Below, piece by piece: positions 16,225 to 24,237 of a DNA stretch of 51,698 nt. The stretch is from Myxococcales bacterium (GTDB taxonomy: Bacteria; Myxococcota_A; Bradymonadia; Bradymonadales; Bradymonadaceae). The position numbers were made by a program, and so were the translations under genes. The notes under the pieces were generated by a model, which did not search any database, was not told where the DNA came from, and saw nothing but the letters and a program-made list of their open reading frames with translations. The DNA is taken from assembly GCA_007120035.1 (NCBI GenBank), contig SKON01000034.1:1-51698 (forward strand), in the 5' to 3' direction. The first letter of the stretch is position 1, and each line of letters opens with the position of its first letter.

Positions 16225-18105
16225 CTACTCTCGAGCTTCGAGGGTCTCGATGGCCGTGGCGAGATCGCCTCGGATACAGCCGATGCAGTCCTGGCGGCGG
16301 AGGAGACCGCAGCCGCTGCGGGGGGTGGCGCTGACGGCCCGAAGGGTGGAGAGGGCGTCGGGGTTCCGGAGGCGTTCGATCTCCTGGATCTTCTCTCGGA
16401 GGTTGGTGCAGCCCGAGGTCTGGCGGAGCTCTAAGGCCAGGACCTCCCAGCGGTCGAAGTGGCGGATCTGGTTGTGCTCTTCGAGGAAGGCGTAGGCTTT
16501 GTTCCGACGGGACCGCTGGGAGGCGGTCCGGGCGATCTCGGAGAGGGCGGCCCGGGCCGTGGGGGTCATATGGGCGGCCAAGAGCTCGGCGGCGGCCTCT
16601 TCGGTGCTGGATCGATAGAGGTCGTCGATGATCAGGGAGATCAGGGTCTCGTCGTGGGCGTACCGGCGGTCCAAGGAGAAGATGGACTCGATCTCGTCGA
16701 GGATCTTGACGTCGTGGCCGGACTCGATGTCGGCCTGAAGGACGAGAAAGCGCAGGTGGGCGTCTTCGGGGTGCTCCTCGAGGAGCTCTTCGATGGCGGT
16801 CCGGTCTCCGTCGCGGGCGTCGTCGAGGGCGGCGGTGACGGCGGCGTCGTCGAGGCGGTTCTGGCGATCCACGGCGAGCTCTTCTTGAGGGTCCGAGCTC
16901 TGGAGGACGATCAGGAGGAGGACTACGGAGAGGACGGCGGAGACGAAGAGGGCGGCGCCCGTGGCGAGGAGGACCACCCGGCGGTGATCGGGGCGCAGGC
17001 CCTGCCACCATCGGAAGCTATGATCCACGGCGGTGAGGCTGGTGCCGACGACGCGCTCCACGGAGCCAACGGTGGCTTCTCCGGTGGTCATGGCGCCACG
17101 GGAGATGGACTCCATGGTGATCGTCGCCGGGGAGGAGGTCTGGACCTCGGGCTTTTCGGGAACCGGCGTTGGGGGAGAGAGGAGGGTCTCGATTCGTTGG
17201 AGGACCTCGTCGGCGGTCTGAGGTCGAGCCTCGGGGGCTTTCTCCAAGAGGTCGGCGATCAGGGCTTCGAGGTCTGGGGAGAAGTCTCCGTCAGGGTAGC
17301 TCTCGGAGAGGGTGGGCGGGGCCTGGGTGACGTGTTGCCCCATGATCCGGGCGATGGTCTCGCCGTCGAAGGGCAGGACCCCGGTGAGCATTTCGAAGAG
17401 GACGCAGCCGAAGGCGTAGAGGTCGGTGCGCTCGTCGACGTCTTCGCCGGCGACCTGCTCGGGAGACATGTAGTGGGGGGTGCCGTAGACCATCCCGGCC
17501 CGGGTCAGGCGGGTCTCTGGATCGGCGGGCTCGTCATCGGGGGCCAGCATCCGGGCGATGCCGAAGTCCATGATCTTGATACGGTCTTCCCCGTCGTCCC
17601 GGGGGACGAGCATGATGTTCTCGGGCTTCAGATCCCGGTGAACGATCCCCTGTTGGTGAGCCGTGGAAAGGGCGGAGAGGATCTGCTTGGCGAGGCGGAG
17701 GGCCTGGTCAACGGGGAACCGTTCGAGGTCACCGATGGCTTCCTGGATGGTCTGGCCCTTGAGGTACTCCATGACCAGGAAGAAGGCCCCGTCTTCGGTT
17801 TGGCCAAAGTCGGTGGCCTGACAGACGTAGGGGCTCTCGAGGGTAGCGGCGGCCTGGGCTTCTCGCTGGAAGCGGGCGACGATCTCGGCGTTCTCGGTGA
17901 GCTCCCGATGAAGGACTTTGATGGCGACGGTCTTCTTCATCAAGACGTGTTCGCCGCGGTAGACCAGCCCCATCCCGCCTTCACCGAGCTGTTCGATGAG
18001 ACGGTACCGACCGGAGAGCAGGGGCTCGTCGGGCTCGGGCGCCTGGGTCTGCACGGCGGTGGGATCACCGCTGGTAGTCTTCTGTTGCATCGGAGTGTCA
18101 GCCAT
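16225..18105 (-). CDS. Membrane Ser/Thr protein kinase (PknB-like)
   Basis: A 626-aa eukaryote-like kinase. The cytoplasmic kinase domain (about 34-310) is intact: glycine loop GEGGMG (41-46), ATP-binding Lys63 in VAIKVL, HRDLKPEN (156-163, Asp158), DFG (180-182) and MSPE in the activation segment. A Pro/Thr-rich juxtamembrane stretch leads to one membrane helix (about 377-402). A roughly 220-residue acidic, helical C-terminal region should lie outside the inner membrane and could be the sensor; it is not a PASTA domain. The ATG at 18105 lies 4 nt after the upstream stop and starts MADTPMQQ; upstream in-frame codons lie inside the neighbouring gene. It sits in a coupled operon with two exported proteins, which may be its ligands or effectors. 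Confidence 0.93.
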   Translation of the reverse strand: MADTPMQQKTTSGDPTAVQTQAPEPDEPLLSGRYRLIEQLGEGGMGLVYRGEHVLMKKTVAIKVLHRELTENAEIVARFQREAQAAATLESPYVCQATDFGQTEDGAFFLVMEYLKGQTIQEAIGDLERFPVDQALRLAKQILSALSTAHQQGIVHRDLKPENIMLVPRDDGEDRIKIMDFGIARMLAPDDEPADPETRLTRAGMVYGTPHYMSPEQVAGEDVDERTDLYAFGCVLFEMLTGVLPFDGETIARIMGQHVTQAPPTLSESYPDGDFSPDLEALIADLLEKAPEARPQTADEVLQRIETLLSPPTPVPEKPEVQTSSPATITMESISRGAMTTGEATVGSVERVVGTSLTAVDHSFRWWQGLRPDHRRVVLLATGAALFVSAVLSVVLLLIVLQSSDPQEELAVDRQNRLDDAAVTAALDDARDGDRTAIEELLEEHPEDAHLRFLVLQADIESGHDVKILDEIESIFSLDRRYAHDETLISLIIDDLYRSSTEEAAAELLAAHMTPTARAALSEIARTASQRSRRNKAYAFLEEHNQIRHFDRWEVLALELRQTSGCTNLREKIQEIERLRNPDALSTLRAVSATPRSGCGLLRRQDCIGCIRGDLATAIETLEARE

Positions 18106-18109
18106 GGGG

Positions 18110-19273
18110 TTACCGACTGCGACAGAGGCAGAGAAGTAGCAGGGCAACGAAGAAGAATCCGCTAGATCCGTCGGGGGTTTGGGAGCAGGAGCACCCCGAA
18201 GTTCCCGGAGAAGGATCATTGCCGGGACGGTGAGATTGTGACGCATCGCGGCGATCTTGACCAGCGTCTTCGGAGGGTGGTGGCTCGGCAGTGTCTGGTG
18301 GGCTCGGCTCGGGTTCCGGCTCGGGCTCGGGATCGGGGTCCGGGGCCTCGGCTTCCGAGCGCCGGAGCTGGATGAGGGGAGCGGGGATCATCTCGCTGGT
18401 GAGCCACAGGGAGTGATCACCTCGATCGTAGGTCAGGGCCTCGCCCTGGATGGTGGCGGGGAGGACCGTGGTGGTCACCGGCTCGCCGGCGAAGGCGGCG
18501 GCGACGTCGTCGGGATCATCGATGCAGAAGGTGTAGACCTGAGTGTAGGTGCGAAAGCTGAGCTCCGAGGCGTCGGGGGCGATGTCGCCGCCGGTGACCA
18601 TCCGGGTCAGGGCTAAGGCGCCCGGGATGGTGACCGTGGCCACGGAGCTGACCACGTGGGGCTCGGGGTGATCGAAGTCCTCGGGGATCTCGAAGATGGC
18701 GACCTCGGGTTCGCCGGTCTTCTCGATCACCCATAACCGGCGGTCTGTAGGGTGAACAAGAAGGGTCTCGGCGTCCCGGGGACCCGTGTCGTAGGCGTAG
18801 TGGAGGGTCTCAAAGTCGTCGATCGTGATGGAGGCCGGCGGCTCGTCGCCGAGGTCGGGCTCGGGGAATCGGTAGATGGTGACGAAGTCCCGGACGGAGT
18901 TGTTGTCGCCGAAGTCCGCCATGTAGATACAGGGTGAGGGATCGTCTGCGGAGCAGGGGGCGATGGCCATGTCCTCCCAGTCGATGTTGTCGGCGCCGTC
19001 GAGGTGTACCACGGTGGTGACCTGGCCGAGCTTGTCCAGGGCCCAGAGCCGGGGCTGGTCTCCGGAGTCGTTATGGGTCCAGAGGCGATTTGAGGAGAGC
19101 CAGCTGTCGGCGAGCCCCGAGGACTCATCGATGGTCTCGTCGGAGAGATCGGCGATGTGCTCGCCATCGCTGAAGGGGAGCGTGCACGGGCGAGGCTCGG
19201 CGCTGAGTGGGGCGCTCACCAGGAGGGTGATCGAGGTGATCATGAGGAGACCGACAGTGCCCTGAGGAGCCAC
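18110..19273 (-). CDS. Exported beta-propeller-like protein with MYXO-CTERM anchor
   Basis: A 387-aa protein with an N-terminal signal sequence cleaved near LSA|EP. The main body (about 35-300) resembles a secreted beta-propeller-like family also common in actinobacteria, with signatures ESSGLA, LWTHNDSGDQPRLWALD, DWEDMA, YMADFGDNN and RDAETLLVHP. A Pro/Glu/Asp linker leads to a C-terminal GCSCSQ motif, a hydrophobic stretch and a short Arg-containing end, matching MYXO-CTERM sorting signals. The GTG at 19273 is preferred: GAGGA sits 7 nt upstream inside the end of the previous gene, whose stop is only 2 nt away, whereas the ATG ten codons on has no such site. Enzymatic function is unknown. 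It is the middle gene of the kinase operon. Confidence 0.82.
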   Translation of the reverse strand: MAPQGTVGLLMITSITLLVSAPLSAEPRPCTLPFSDGEHIADLSDETIDESSGLADSWLSSNRLWTHNDSGDQPRLWALDKLGQVTTVVHLDGADNIDWEDMAIAPCSADDPSPCIYMADFGDNNSVRDFVTIYRFPEPDLGDEPPASITIDDFETLHYAYDTGPRDAETLLVHPTDRRLWVIEKTGEPEVAIFEIPEDFDHPEPHVVSSVATVTIPGALALTRMVTGGDIAPDASELSFRTYTQVYTFCIDDPDDVAAAFAGEPVTTTVLPATIQGEALTYDRGDHSLWLTSEMIPAPLIQLRRSEAEAPDPDPEPEPEPEPSPPDTAEPPPSEDAGQDRRDASQSHRPGNDPSPGTSGCSCSQTPDGSSGFFFVALLLLCLCRSR

Positions 19274-19275
19274 GA

Positions 19276-20412
19276 TCAGTCCTCGAGGGGGACGAGTTCG
19301 TAGGACGGGAGGCGGCGGTCCAGAAGCTCCATCCGGGTCAGGACGTTGAGGTTGAACCGGGCCGTGGCCAGGTCCTCGATGGTGTCGCCGACCCGGCGGC
19401 GAGCCGTGGTGTTGCCCTGGGTGTCGAGCTCGAATCGGCTGCGAACGACGCGGCCCGTCTCGTGGTCAAAGAGGATCCACCCCGAGCTGGTGCCCACAGA
19501 ACCGCTCCGTGTCTCGAAGTCTCCGTCGGTGAGCCGGCCGGCGGCCTTCACCTCGAGGTCGACCTCGATCAGGGCGCAGTACGCCATGTCGCATCGGCCC
19601 CATCGCTCGAAGCGATAGGTCAGGGTGACGTCCTGGGTCTTGACCACGTTGCCCTCTTCGAAGGCCAGCTCGATGGAGTCCGTCCAGGTGTCGCCGGGCT
19701 CGACGGGCTCGTCGGGGAGGAGCGGGTGGCTGCCGGTGATCAGGCGCTGCAGATCCTCGAGGCTGGCTCGGGCCAGGGGGTTGGTGGGTGGGTGGACACG
19801 AAAGTCGTAGACCTGCCCCCGGGGGGAGATCAGGTAGCTGAAGGCGGCGTCTTTGAGGATCTGGTGGGTCCGGGCGGAGTCGGTGAGCTCATGGGGGGAC
19901 TCGAAGGTCCCGGAGAACTCGTAGATCGTGACCAGCACGGGCACGGCGTCGTCGGGGGCTTCCCGGTCGTCGGAGGCGATGGGCCAGGCCCGCAGGGCGT
20001 CCCGCTCCTCGTGGGAGATGGGGGTGTACTCCAGGGCCATCCCGGAGTGATAGATCTGCCGGAGGTCGGGGCGCTGATCAAAGCCCATACGGGAAGAGTT
20101 GTTCACGTCCATCCGCATGGGTTCGTCAAACCGAAACCGCAAAGCCACGGGCTCAGAGGGGGGCTCCAGGTCGTCGACAGGGGCCCCGACGAGGGGTCGG
20201 AGGACCTCGGAGGTCTCGGGGTCTTCTCCTAAGGGAAGGCGCTCGCCAGGGGACTCGCCGAAGGGAGACTCTCCGAAGGGATCGACGAACTCCTCGGCGT
20301 CGTCTTGGAGCTCGCCGTCGTCGGTCTCGGGATCGTCGGCGAGGCTCGAGAGGGGGAGTAGGAGCAGGCCTGCGAGGAGGAGGAGGGCGGCCAGAGGGAG
20401 GCGCGATTTCAT
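19276..20412 (-). CDS. Secreted protein of unknown function (DUF6263-like)
   Basis: A 378-aa protein with a signal peptide (MKSRLPLAALLLLAGLL, cleaved after SLA), an acidic low-complexity region containing repeated FGESP units, then a beta-rich domain. The pattern LLPDEPVEPGDTW followed by long paired strands and GWILFDHETGRVVRS recalls DUF6263-type proteins; this is a weak match by eye. The ATG at 20412 gives a clean signal peptide; in-frame codons further upstream would add a non-signal extension. It is the first gene of the kinase operon, with its stop 2 nt before the next start. It is divergent from the lipoprotein at 20605 across 192 nt, which should hold both promoters. Confidence 0.7.
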   Translation of the reverse strand: MKSRLPLAALLLLAGLLLLPLSSLADDPETDDGELQDDAEEFVDPFGESPFGESPGERLPLGEDPETSEVLRPLVGAPVDDLEPPSEPVALRFRFDEPMRMDVNNSSRMGFDQRPDLRQIYHSGMALEYTPISHEERDALRAWPIASDDREAPDDAVPVLVTIYEFSGTFESPHELTDSARTHQILKDAAFSYLISPRGQVYDFRVHPPTNPLARASLEDLQRLITGSHPLLPDEPVEPGDTWTDSIELAFEEGNVVKTQDVTLTYRFERWGRCDMAYCALIEVDLEVKAAGRLTDGDFETRSGSVGTSSGWILFDHETGRVVRSRFELDTQGNTTARRRVGDTIEDLATARFNLNVLTRMELLDRRLPSYELVPLED

Positions 20413-20604
20413 CGGCGGCGAGTCCTGAAGAAGGGGAGGTGTCGCTGGGCCAAAGGGTAGCAACGGGGTGACGAGGGTTCAAGAGAGGGGGAGCAGCGGA
20501 CCGCTTTCTTGCCTGTCAGAGGGGAAAGAGGTAAGATGTCAACGTCTGTAAACGGGCCGGCGATCCTCGGGGTCGTGGCCTGACGTTCCACCGGAAGGGT
20601 GTCC

Positions 20605-22632
20605 GTGAGAGAGCTGGATTCGTTTCGTCTTCCGAAGTTGCGGGGTATTCTTGGGGCTCTCCTGATCGTGGCCGTGGCGGCCGCGGGGTGTGATCAGGGC
20701 TGTGAGGGGCTCATTCCGGAGCGGGAGGCCCCGGAGGAGGAGCCCGAAGAAGAGGTGCGGGAGCTCTCGGAGGACGTGGTGGCCGTGGCCCGGCTGCTGC
20801 GGTTCAGCGAGCGGCATTTCGATCTGAGGCTCTGGCGAGAGCAGGGCCGGGAAGCGGGATACCTGAAGGAGAGAGAGGACAGGGGACACCTGGTAGAGGG
20901 GATGCCGACGGCGGAGTTTCGGCTCTTCGTGGAAGACGTCCTGGGGGAGGTGCAGGGCGGCGTGCGGTGGGATGAGCACGTGGACGTGGCGGTGTGGGCG
21001 CCGAAGGAAGAGCGGGGGGAGTGGCGGTGGGCCGTGGTGGTTCCCTGGGTCTCGGAGGAGTCCCTGGCGGCTCAGGAGTGGCCAGCCCACGGCCGGCAAC
21101 GAGTCCGGGGCGAAGAGGGGGGAGAGCTGGTGTCCGTGTATGAGCGATCGTCGGCGGTGGGAAGTCTGGACACCTATTATGTGGCGGAAGTGCCGATGAA
21201 GGCCGCCGAGGGGAGCCAGTTCCGGGGCCGTGGCGTGGGGATCTCCAACTTTCCGGAGGGGCCCACGGCGGTGGCGGAGGCGGTGGAGCAGACCGGGGTC
21301 TCGGGCCGCCGGGAAGTAGAGCTCTACCTGTGGCCTCGCCGGTGGGGGATCGCCGAGCGGTATCAGGTGGCGGCGGAGTTGATGGAGCAGCACATGGCGA
21401 TGAACGCCCACGACGTGCTGCCGGCTCGGGTGTCGCTCTTGCAGCTTCATACTCAGATCTACCGAGCCATGGGCCGGGACGAGGCGTGGCCGGAGGTGAT
21501 GCGATTGACCCTGCAGTCCCATCGGCCGGGGCCGTCGGAGCCGGCGCGGCGGGTCGAGCTGACCGTGGATGTGACGGCGAACCAGGGGACACTCCTGCCG
21601 GCGTTGTGGCGAACCATGAGAGAGACCAATCTCCATGGTGGACCCGTGGTGGAGGGCGCCGTGGGGCAGGTGGGGCTTGTGCTTCGGCCCCGGGAGATGG
21701 CGGACTTCGCGGAGGCCGTCTTGCCAGAAGCCTGGCTGCAGTTGATGAGTGTACGGGGGGCGGGGACTCGCCAGCTCTTGGTCCGCGAGTTTCAAGAGGT
21801 GCTGCTCCACCACCGGGGACCGACGACGGTGGCGTTCTTTGAGAGTCCACGGCCGCTGACGGGAGAGGTCTTCGTGGGGTGGCAGGCCCTGGATCGGGAC
21901 ATGATGCCCGCCGTGGTCAACCGGTTCTTGAACCGGTTCTTTCGGGACTACTGGATGCCACTGCACGACGTCCGGGAGTTTGCCCGGCGTGAGAGCCGGG
22001 AGGAGGTCTTCGCCGAGGAGGAGGTGGAGATCCACGAGATGACCTTTGTGGTTCATGGGACCGGTGAGGTGGGGGTGTGCTGGGTGATCCGGGGATCGGA
22101 GTTCCTGAGCTACTTCGGCGCGCGGCCCTGTGACCGGCTGCGAGAGGTCGCGGAGTTCCCGGAGCAGACGAGGTCTGCGCCGGCGCTGGCCTACGCGGGG
22201 AGCCTGAAGGGGCTGGTGGACAAGCTCTTCGTGTTCCCCGGGGACTCCTCGGGAGACCTGCTGGAAGGGGTGGACGTGCGGTTTCGGGCCCAGAGATTGT
22301 CCGGGGGCCGCCTGACGGTGACCGCGGAGTTCGATGATCTGGGCCGGGTCGCCCAGGTGGCCGACGAGTTTCCACGGTTGAGCCGGAGCTGGGCCCCGGG
22401 GGCGATGTTCGAGCCGGAGCTCTTCCTGCTCTATCTAGGGCTGGATCAGGCCACTTATCAAGAGCCGGGCCTGTCGGCGTTGGCCGTGCCGGGGATGACC
22501 GGGGTGATGCCCCCGAGCTTCTTGTTGGGGATGCCCTTCACGTTCCCGCCGACGTCGCCGACGCTCTTTCGGCGGATCTACTTGGACACCGGCGATGACG
22601 CCGACGACCACGATCATCACCACCATCAGTAA
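20605..22632 (+). CDS. Lipoprotein of unknown function with His-rich C-terminus
   Basis: A 675-aa lipoprotein with lipobox AAAGC (Cys29), then a Glu/Pro-rich linker. No domain was recognised. The body alternates strands and helices, is rich in Glu, Arg and Trp, and has repeated patterns such as VAEAVEQTG, MADFAEAVLPEAW and LGRVAQVADEFPRL that suggest repeated modules. The last residues (DDADDHDHHHHQ) form an Asp/His tail that could bind metal. GTG 20605 is preferred because GGAAGGG ends 5-6 nt upstream; GTG 20599 overlaps that site. Its stop overlaps the ribosome-binding site of the next gene, so they are probably coupled. Confidence 0.72.
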   Translation: MRELDSFRLPKLRGILGALLIVAVAAAGCDQGCEGLIPEREAPEEEPEEEVRELSEDVVAVARLLRFSERHFDLRLWREQGREAGYLKEREDRGHLVEGMPTAEFRLFVEDVLGEVQGGVRWDEHVDVAVWAPKEERGEWRWAVVVPWVSEESLAAQEWPAHGRQRVRGEEGGELVSVYERSSAVGSLDTYYVAEVPMKAAEGSQFRGRGVGISNFPEGPTAVAEAVEQTGVSGRREVELYLWPRRWGIAERYQVAAELMEQHMAMNAHDVLPARVSLLQLHTQIYRAMGRDEAWPEVMRLTLQSHRPGPSEPARRVELTVDVTANQGTLLPALWRTMRETNLHGGPVVEGAVGQVGLVLRPREMADFAEAVLPEAWLQLMSVRGAGTRQLLVREFQEVLLHHRGPTTVAFFESPRPLTGEVFVGWQALDRDMMPAVVNRFLNRFFRDYWMPLHDVREFARRESREEVFAEEEVEIHEMTFVVHGTGEVGVCWVIRGSEFLSYFGARPCDRLREVAEFPEQTRSAPALAYAGSLKGLVDKLFVFPGDSSGDLLEGVDVRFRAQRLSGGRLTVTAEFDDLGRVAQVADEFPRLSRSWAPGAMFEPELFLLYLGLDQATYQEPGLSALAVPGMTGVMPPSFLLGMPFTFPPTSPTLFRRIYLDTGDDADDHDHHHHQ

Positions 22633-22641
22633 GGACTTGCG

Positions 22642-24114
22642 ATGAAGACAGTAAGAGGGCCTGTGAAGATGGTCGATCAAACCCTGCGAGCGCTCGTGAT
22701 GGTGGCGTTGGTGGGTCTCTTTATGAGCTGTGGAGACTGCGGTGAGGTCGCCGGTCCGCCGGTGGAGTTCCCCGATGTCGGTGGGGATGTCGAGGAGGAT
22801 GTCGACGATCGGGACACCGATCCCGATGCCGACGTCGATGAGCCCGATGTCCCCGGGGAGCCCGACGCAGACGCCGGGGAGCCGGAAGAGCGGCTCTGTC
22901 CGGAGAGCATCCAGGACAGTTGTCTGGCGCCGGCGCTGAACTGCCTGGGCGACGCGGCGGCGATGAGTCAGTGCGTGGAATTCGGCGAACCAGGAGAGTC
23001 GGGGCATCGGATCAGCGCCCTCTTCTCCAACGGCGCCGTGGTGGAGTACCGGGAGATCAACACCGACGATGGGCCTCGAGAGTTTCGGGCCACCTTCGGG
23101 CCCGACGGAGAGCGATGCTACAACCTGAGGGCGTTGGAGGCGGGCTCGGAGCCCCTGGAGTGGAACCTGTCGGAGGCCCAGTTCGGATCCTTCGACATGG
23201 TCTTCGAGGGGGACTCGTTGGAGGTCGAGTGTTCCGGTGACGGAATGGAACGGTGTACGGTCGCGCGATACGAGAACGCCTTCGCCATGCCCTGGGAGCG
23301 GCCCGAGGGGTGTGAGCCGGCCGACTCCAACGATCAATGTGAGCTGGACAGCGAGTGTGGTGAGGGGCTGGCCTGTTGTCGTCCCGACGGTGATTCGGTG
23401 CGGCAGTGCCTGGACCTGGAGTTCTGCTGGAGCCAGCGAGATCCGATCCCCTGTGAGACGTCGGCGGATTGCGTGTCCGGCCAGAGCTGCTCCCGGTGTA
23501 CTTGGAGCGGGGTTCGAGAGTGTGTCCCCGACGAGATCGTCGAGGATCCAGACAACAGCCTGGGGTGTGTGGCCGACGGCTGCGCACCTGGCGGGGGCGA
23601 CTGCGAGGGGGATCGGATCTGTTGCGATATCGCCGGGGTCCTGGAGTGCATCTTCCCCACGGAGTGCTCGTCGGCGCCGGATCCGAACCCGGTGTGCGAC
23701 CCCGAGAGCTCCCAGCCGTGCCCGAGCGGGGCCCAGGAGTGCTGTTTTCTGGATCAGCCCCAGCAGTTCCGGTGCCTGACCAATGTGCCCTTCTGTGTGA
23801 CCGAGGTGTGCTTCTCCGACGCCGATTGCCCGGATCAGCAGGAGTGCTGTGGGGTGGACTCCGGGGGAATGACGGCGGGGTCCTGTTTCGAGAGCTGTGA
23901 GCCCCCGGACCTGAGCTGCACGGAGCAAGAGGACTGTTTCGGCGATCAGTATTGCTGTATCGCGCCGGGCTTAAGCGATGGCCAGTGTGTGAGTAATGAG
24001 ATGGCCTGCGAATTCCTGTCCTGTGACGTGACCGCCGATTGTAACGACCCCTCGCTTGTCTGTTGTGACGATCCGCCCCTGACGGAGGCGATCTGTCTGG
24101 AGGAGTGCCCGTGA
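22642..24114 (+). CDS. Cysteine-rich repeat lipoprotein
   Basis: A 490-aa exported protein. A signal peptide ends at Cys30 (LFMSC), followed by an Asp/Glu/Pro-rich linker (about 40-85). From about residue 230 there are seven imperfect Cys-rich units of 30-50 residues, each with a C...DC...CC...C pattern (for example CELDSECGEGLACC and CTEQEDCFGDQYCC), presumably disulfide-bonded outside the cytoplasm. Such Dickkopf/granulin-like Cys repeats are common in exported myxobacterial proteins of unknown role. AAGGA lies 6 nt before the ATG, overlapping the end of the previous gene. The N-terminal region (about 85-225) has its own Cys pairs and no recognised family. Confidence 0.8.
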   Translation: MKTVRGPVKMVDQTLRALVMVALVGLFMSCGDCGEVAGPPVEFPDVGGDVEEDVDDRDTDPDADVDEPDVPGEPDADAGEPEERLCPESIQDSCLAPALNCLGDAAAMSQCVEFGEPGESGHRISALFSNGAVVEYREINTDDGPREFRATFGPDGERCYNLRALEAGSEPLEWNLSEAQFGSFDMVFEGDSLEVECSGDGMERCTVARYENAFAMPWERPEGCEPADSNDQCELDSECGEGLACCRPDGDSVRQCLDLEFCWSQRDPIPCETSADCVSGQSCSRCTWSGVRECVPDEIVEDPDNSLGCVADGCAPGGGDCEGDRICCDIAGVLECIFPTECSSAPDPNPVCDPESSQPCPSGAQECCFLDQPQQFRCLTNVPFCVTEVCFSDADCPDQQECCGVDSGGMTAGSCFESCEPPDLSCTEQEDCFGDQYCCIAPGLSDGQCVSNEMACEFLSCDVTADCNDPSLVCCDDPPLTEAICLEECP

Positions 24115-24137
24115 TGAGAAACTTGAATTCTCCGGGA

Positions 24138-24166
24138 TTGGTCCCTACTCTGGTCCAAGGTAAAGT
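24138..24166 (+). promoter_or_regulatory. Candidate promoter of the 1683-aa protein gene
   Basis: TTGGTC (24138-24143) and TAAAGT (24161-24166) are separated by 17 nt, in an AT-richer pocket of a GC-rich gap, about 70 nt before the start at 24238. This suggests the giant gene can be transcribed separately from the lipoproteins upstream. Confidence 0.4.
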
Positions 24167-24237
24167 TTTGTTTATAAGCCGTCTTCGAACCACCCCGGCG
24201 AAGAGTTTGGTCCGGGCGATCTGCGAGAGGTCCTGAA

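Noticed and set aside
22594-22632. C-terminal His stretch as an artificial tag
   Set aside because: The tail is mixed Asp/His in a natural lipoprotein gene with no vector sequence around it; a native metal-binding tail is more likely.
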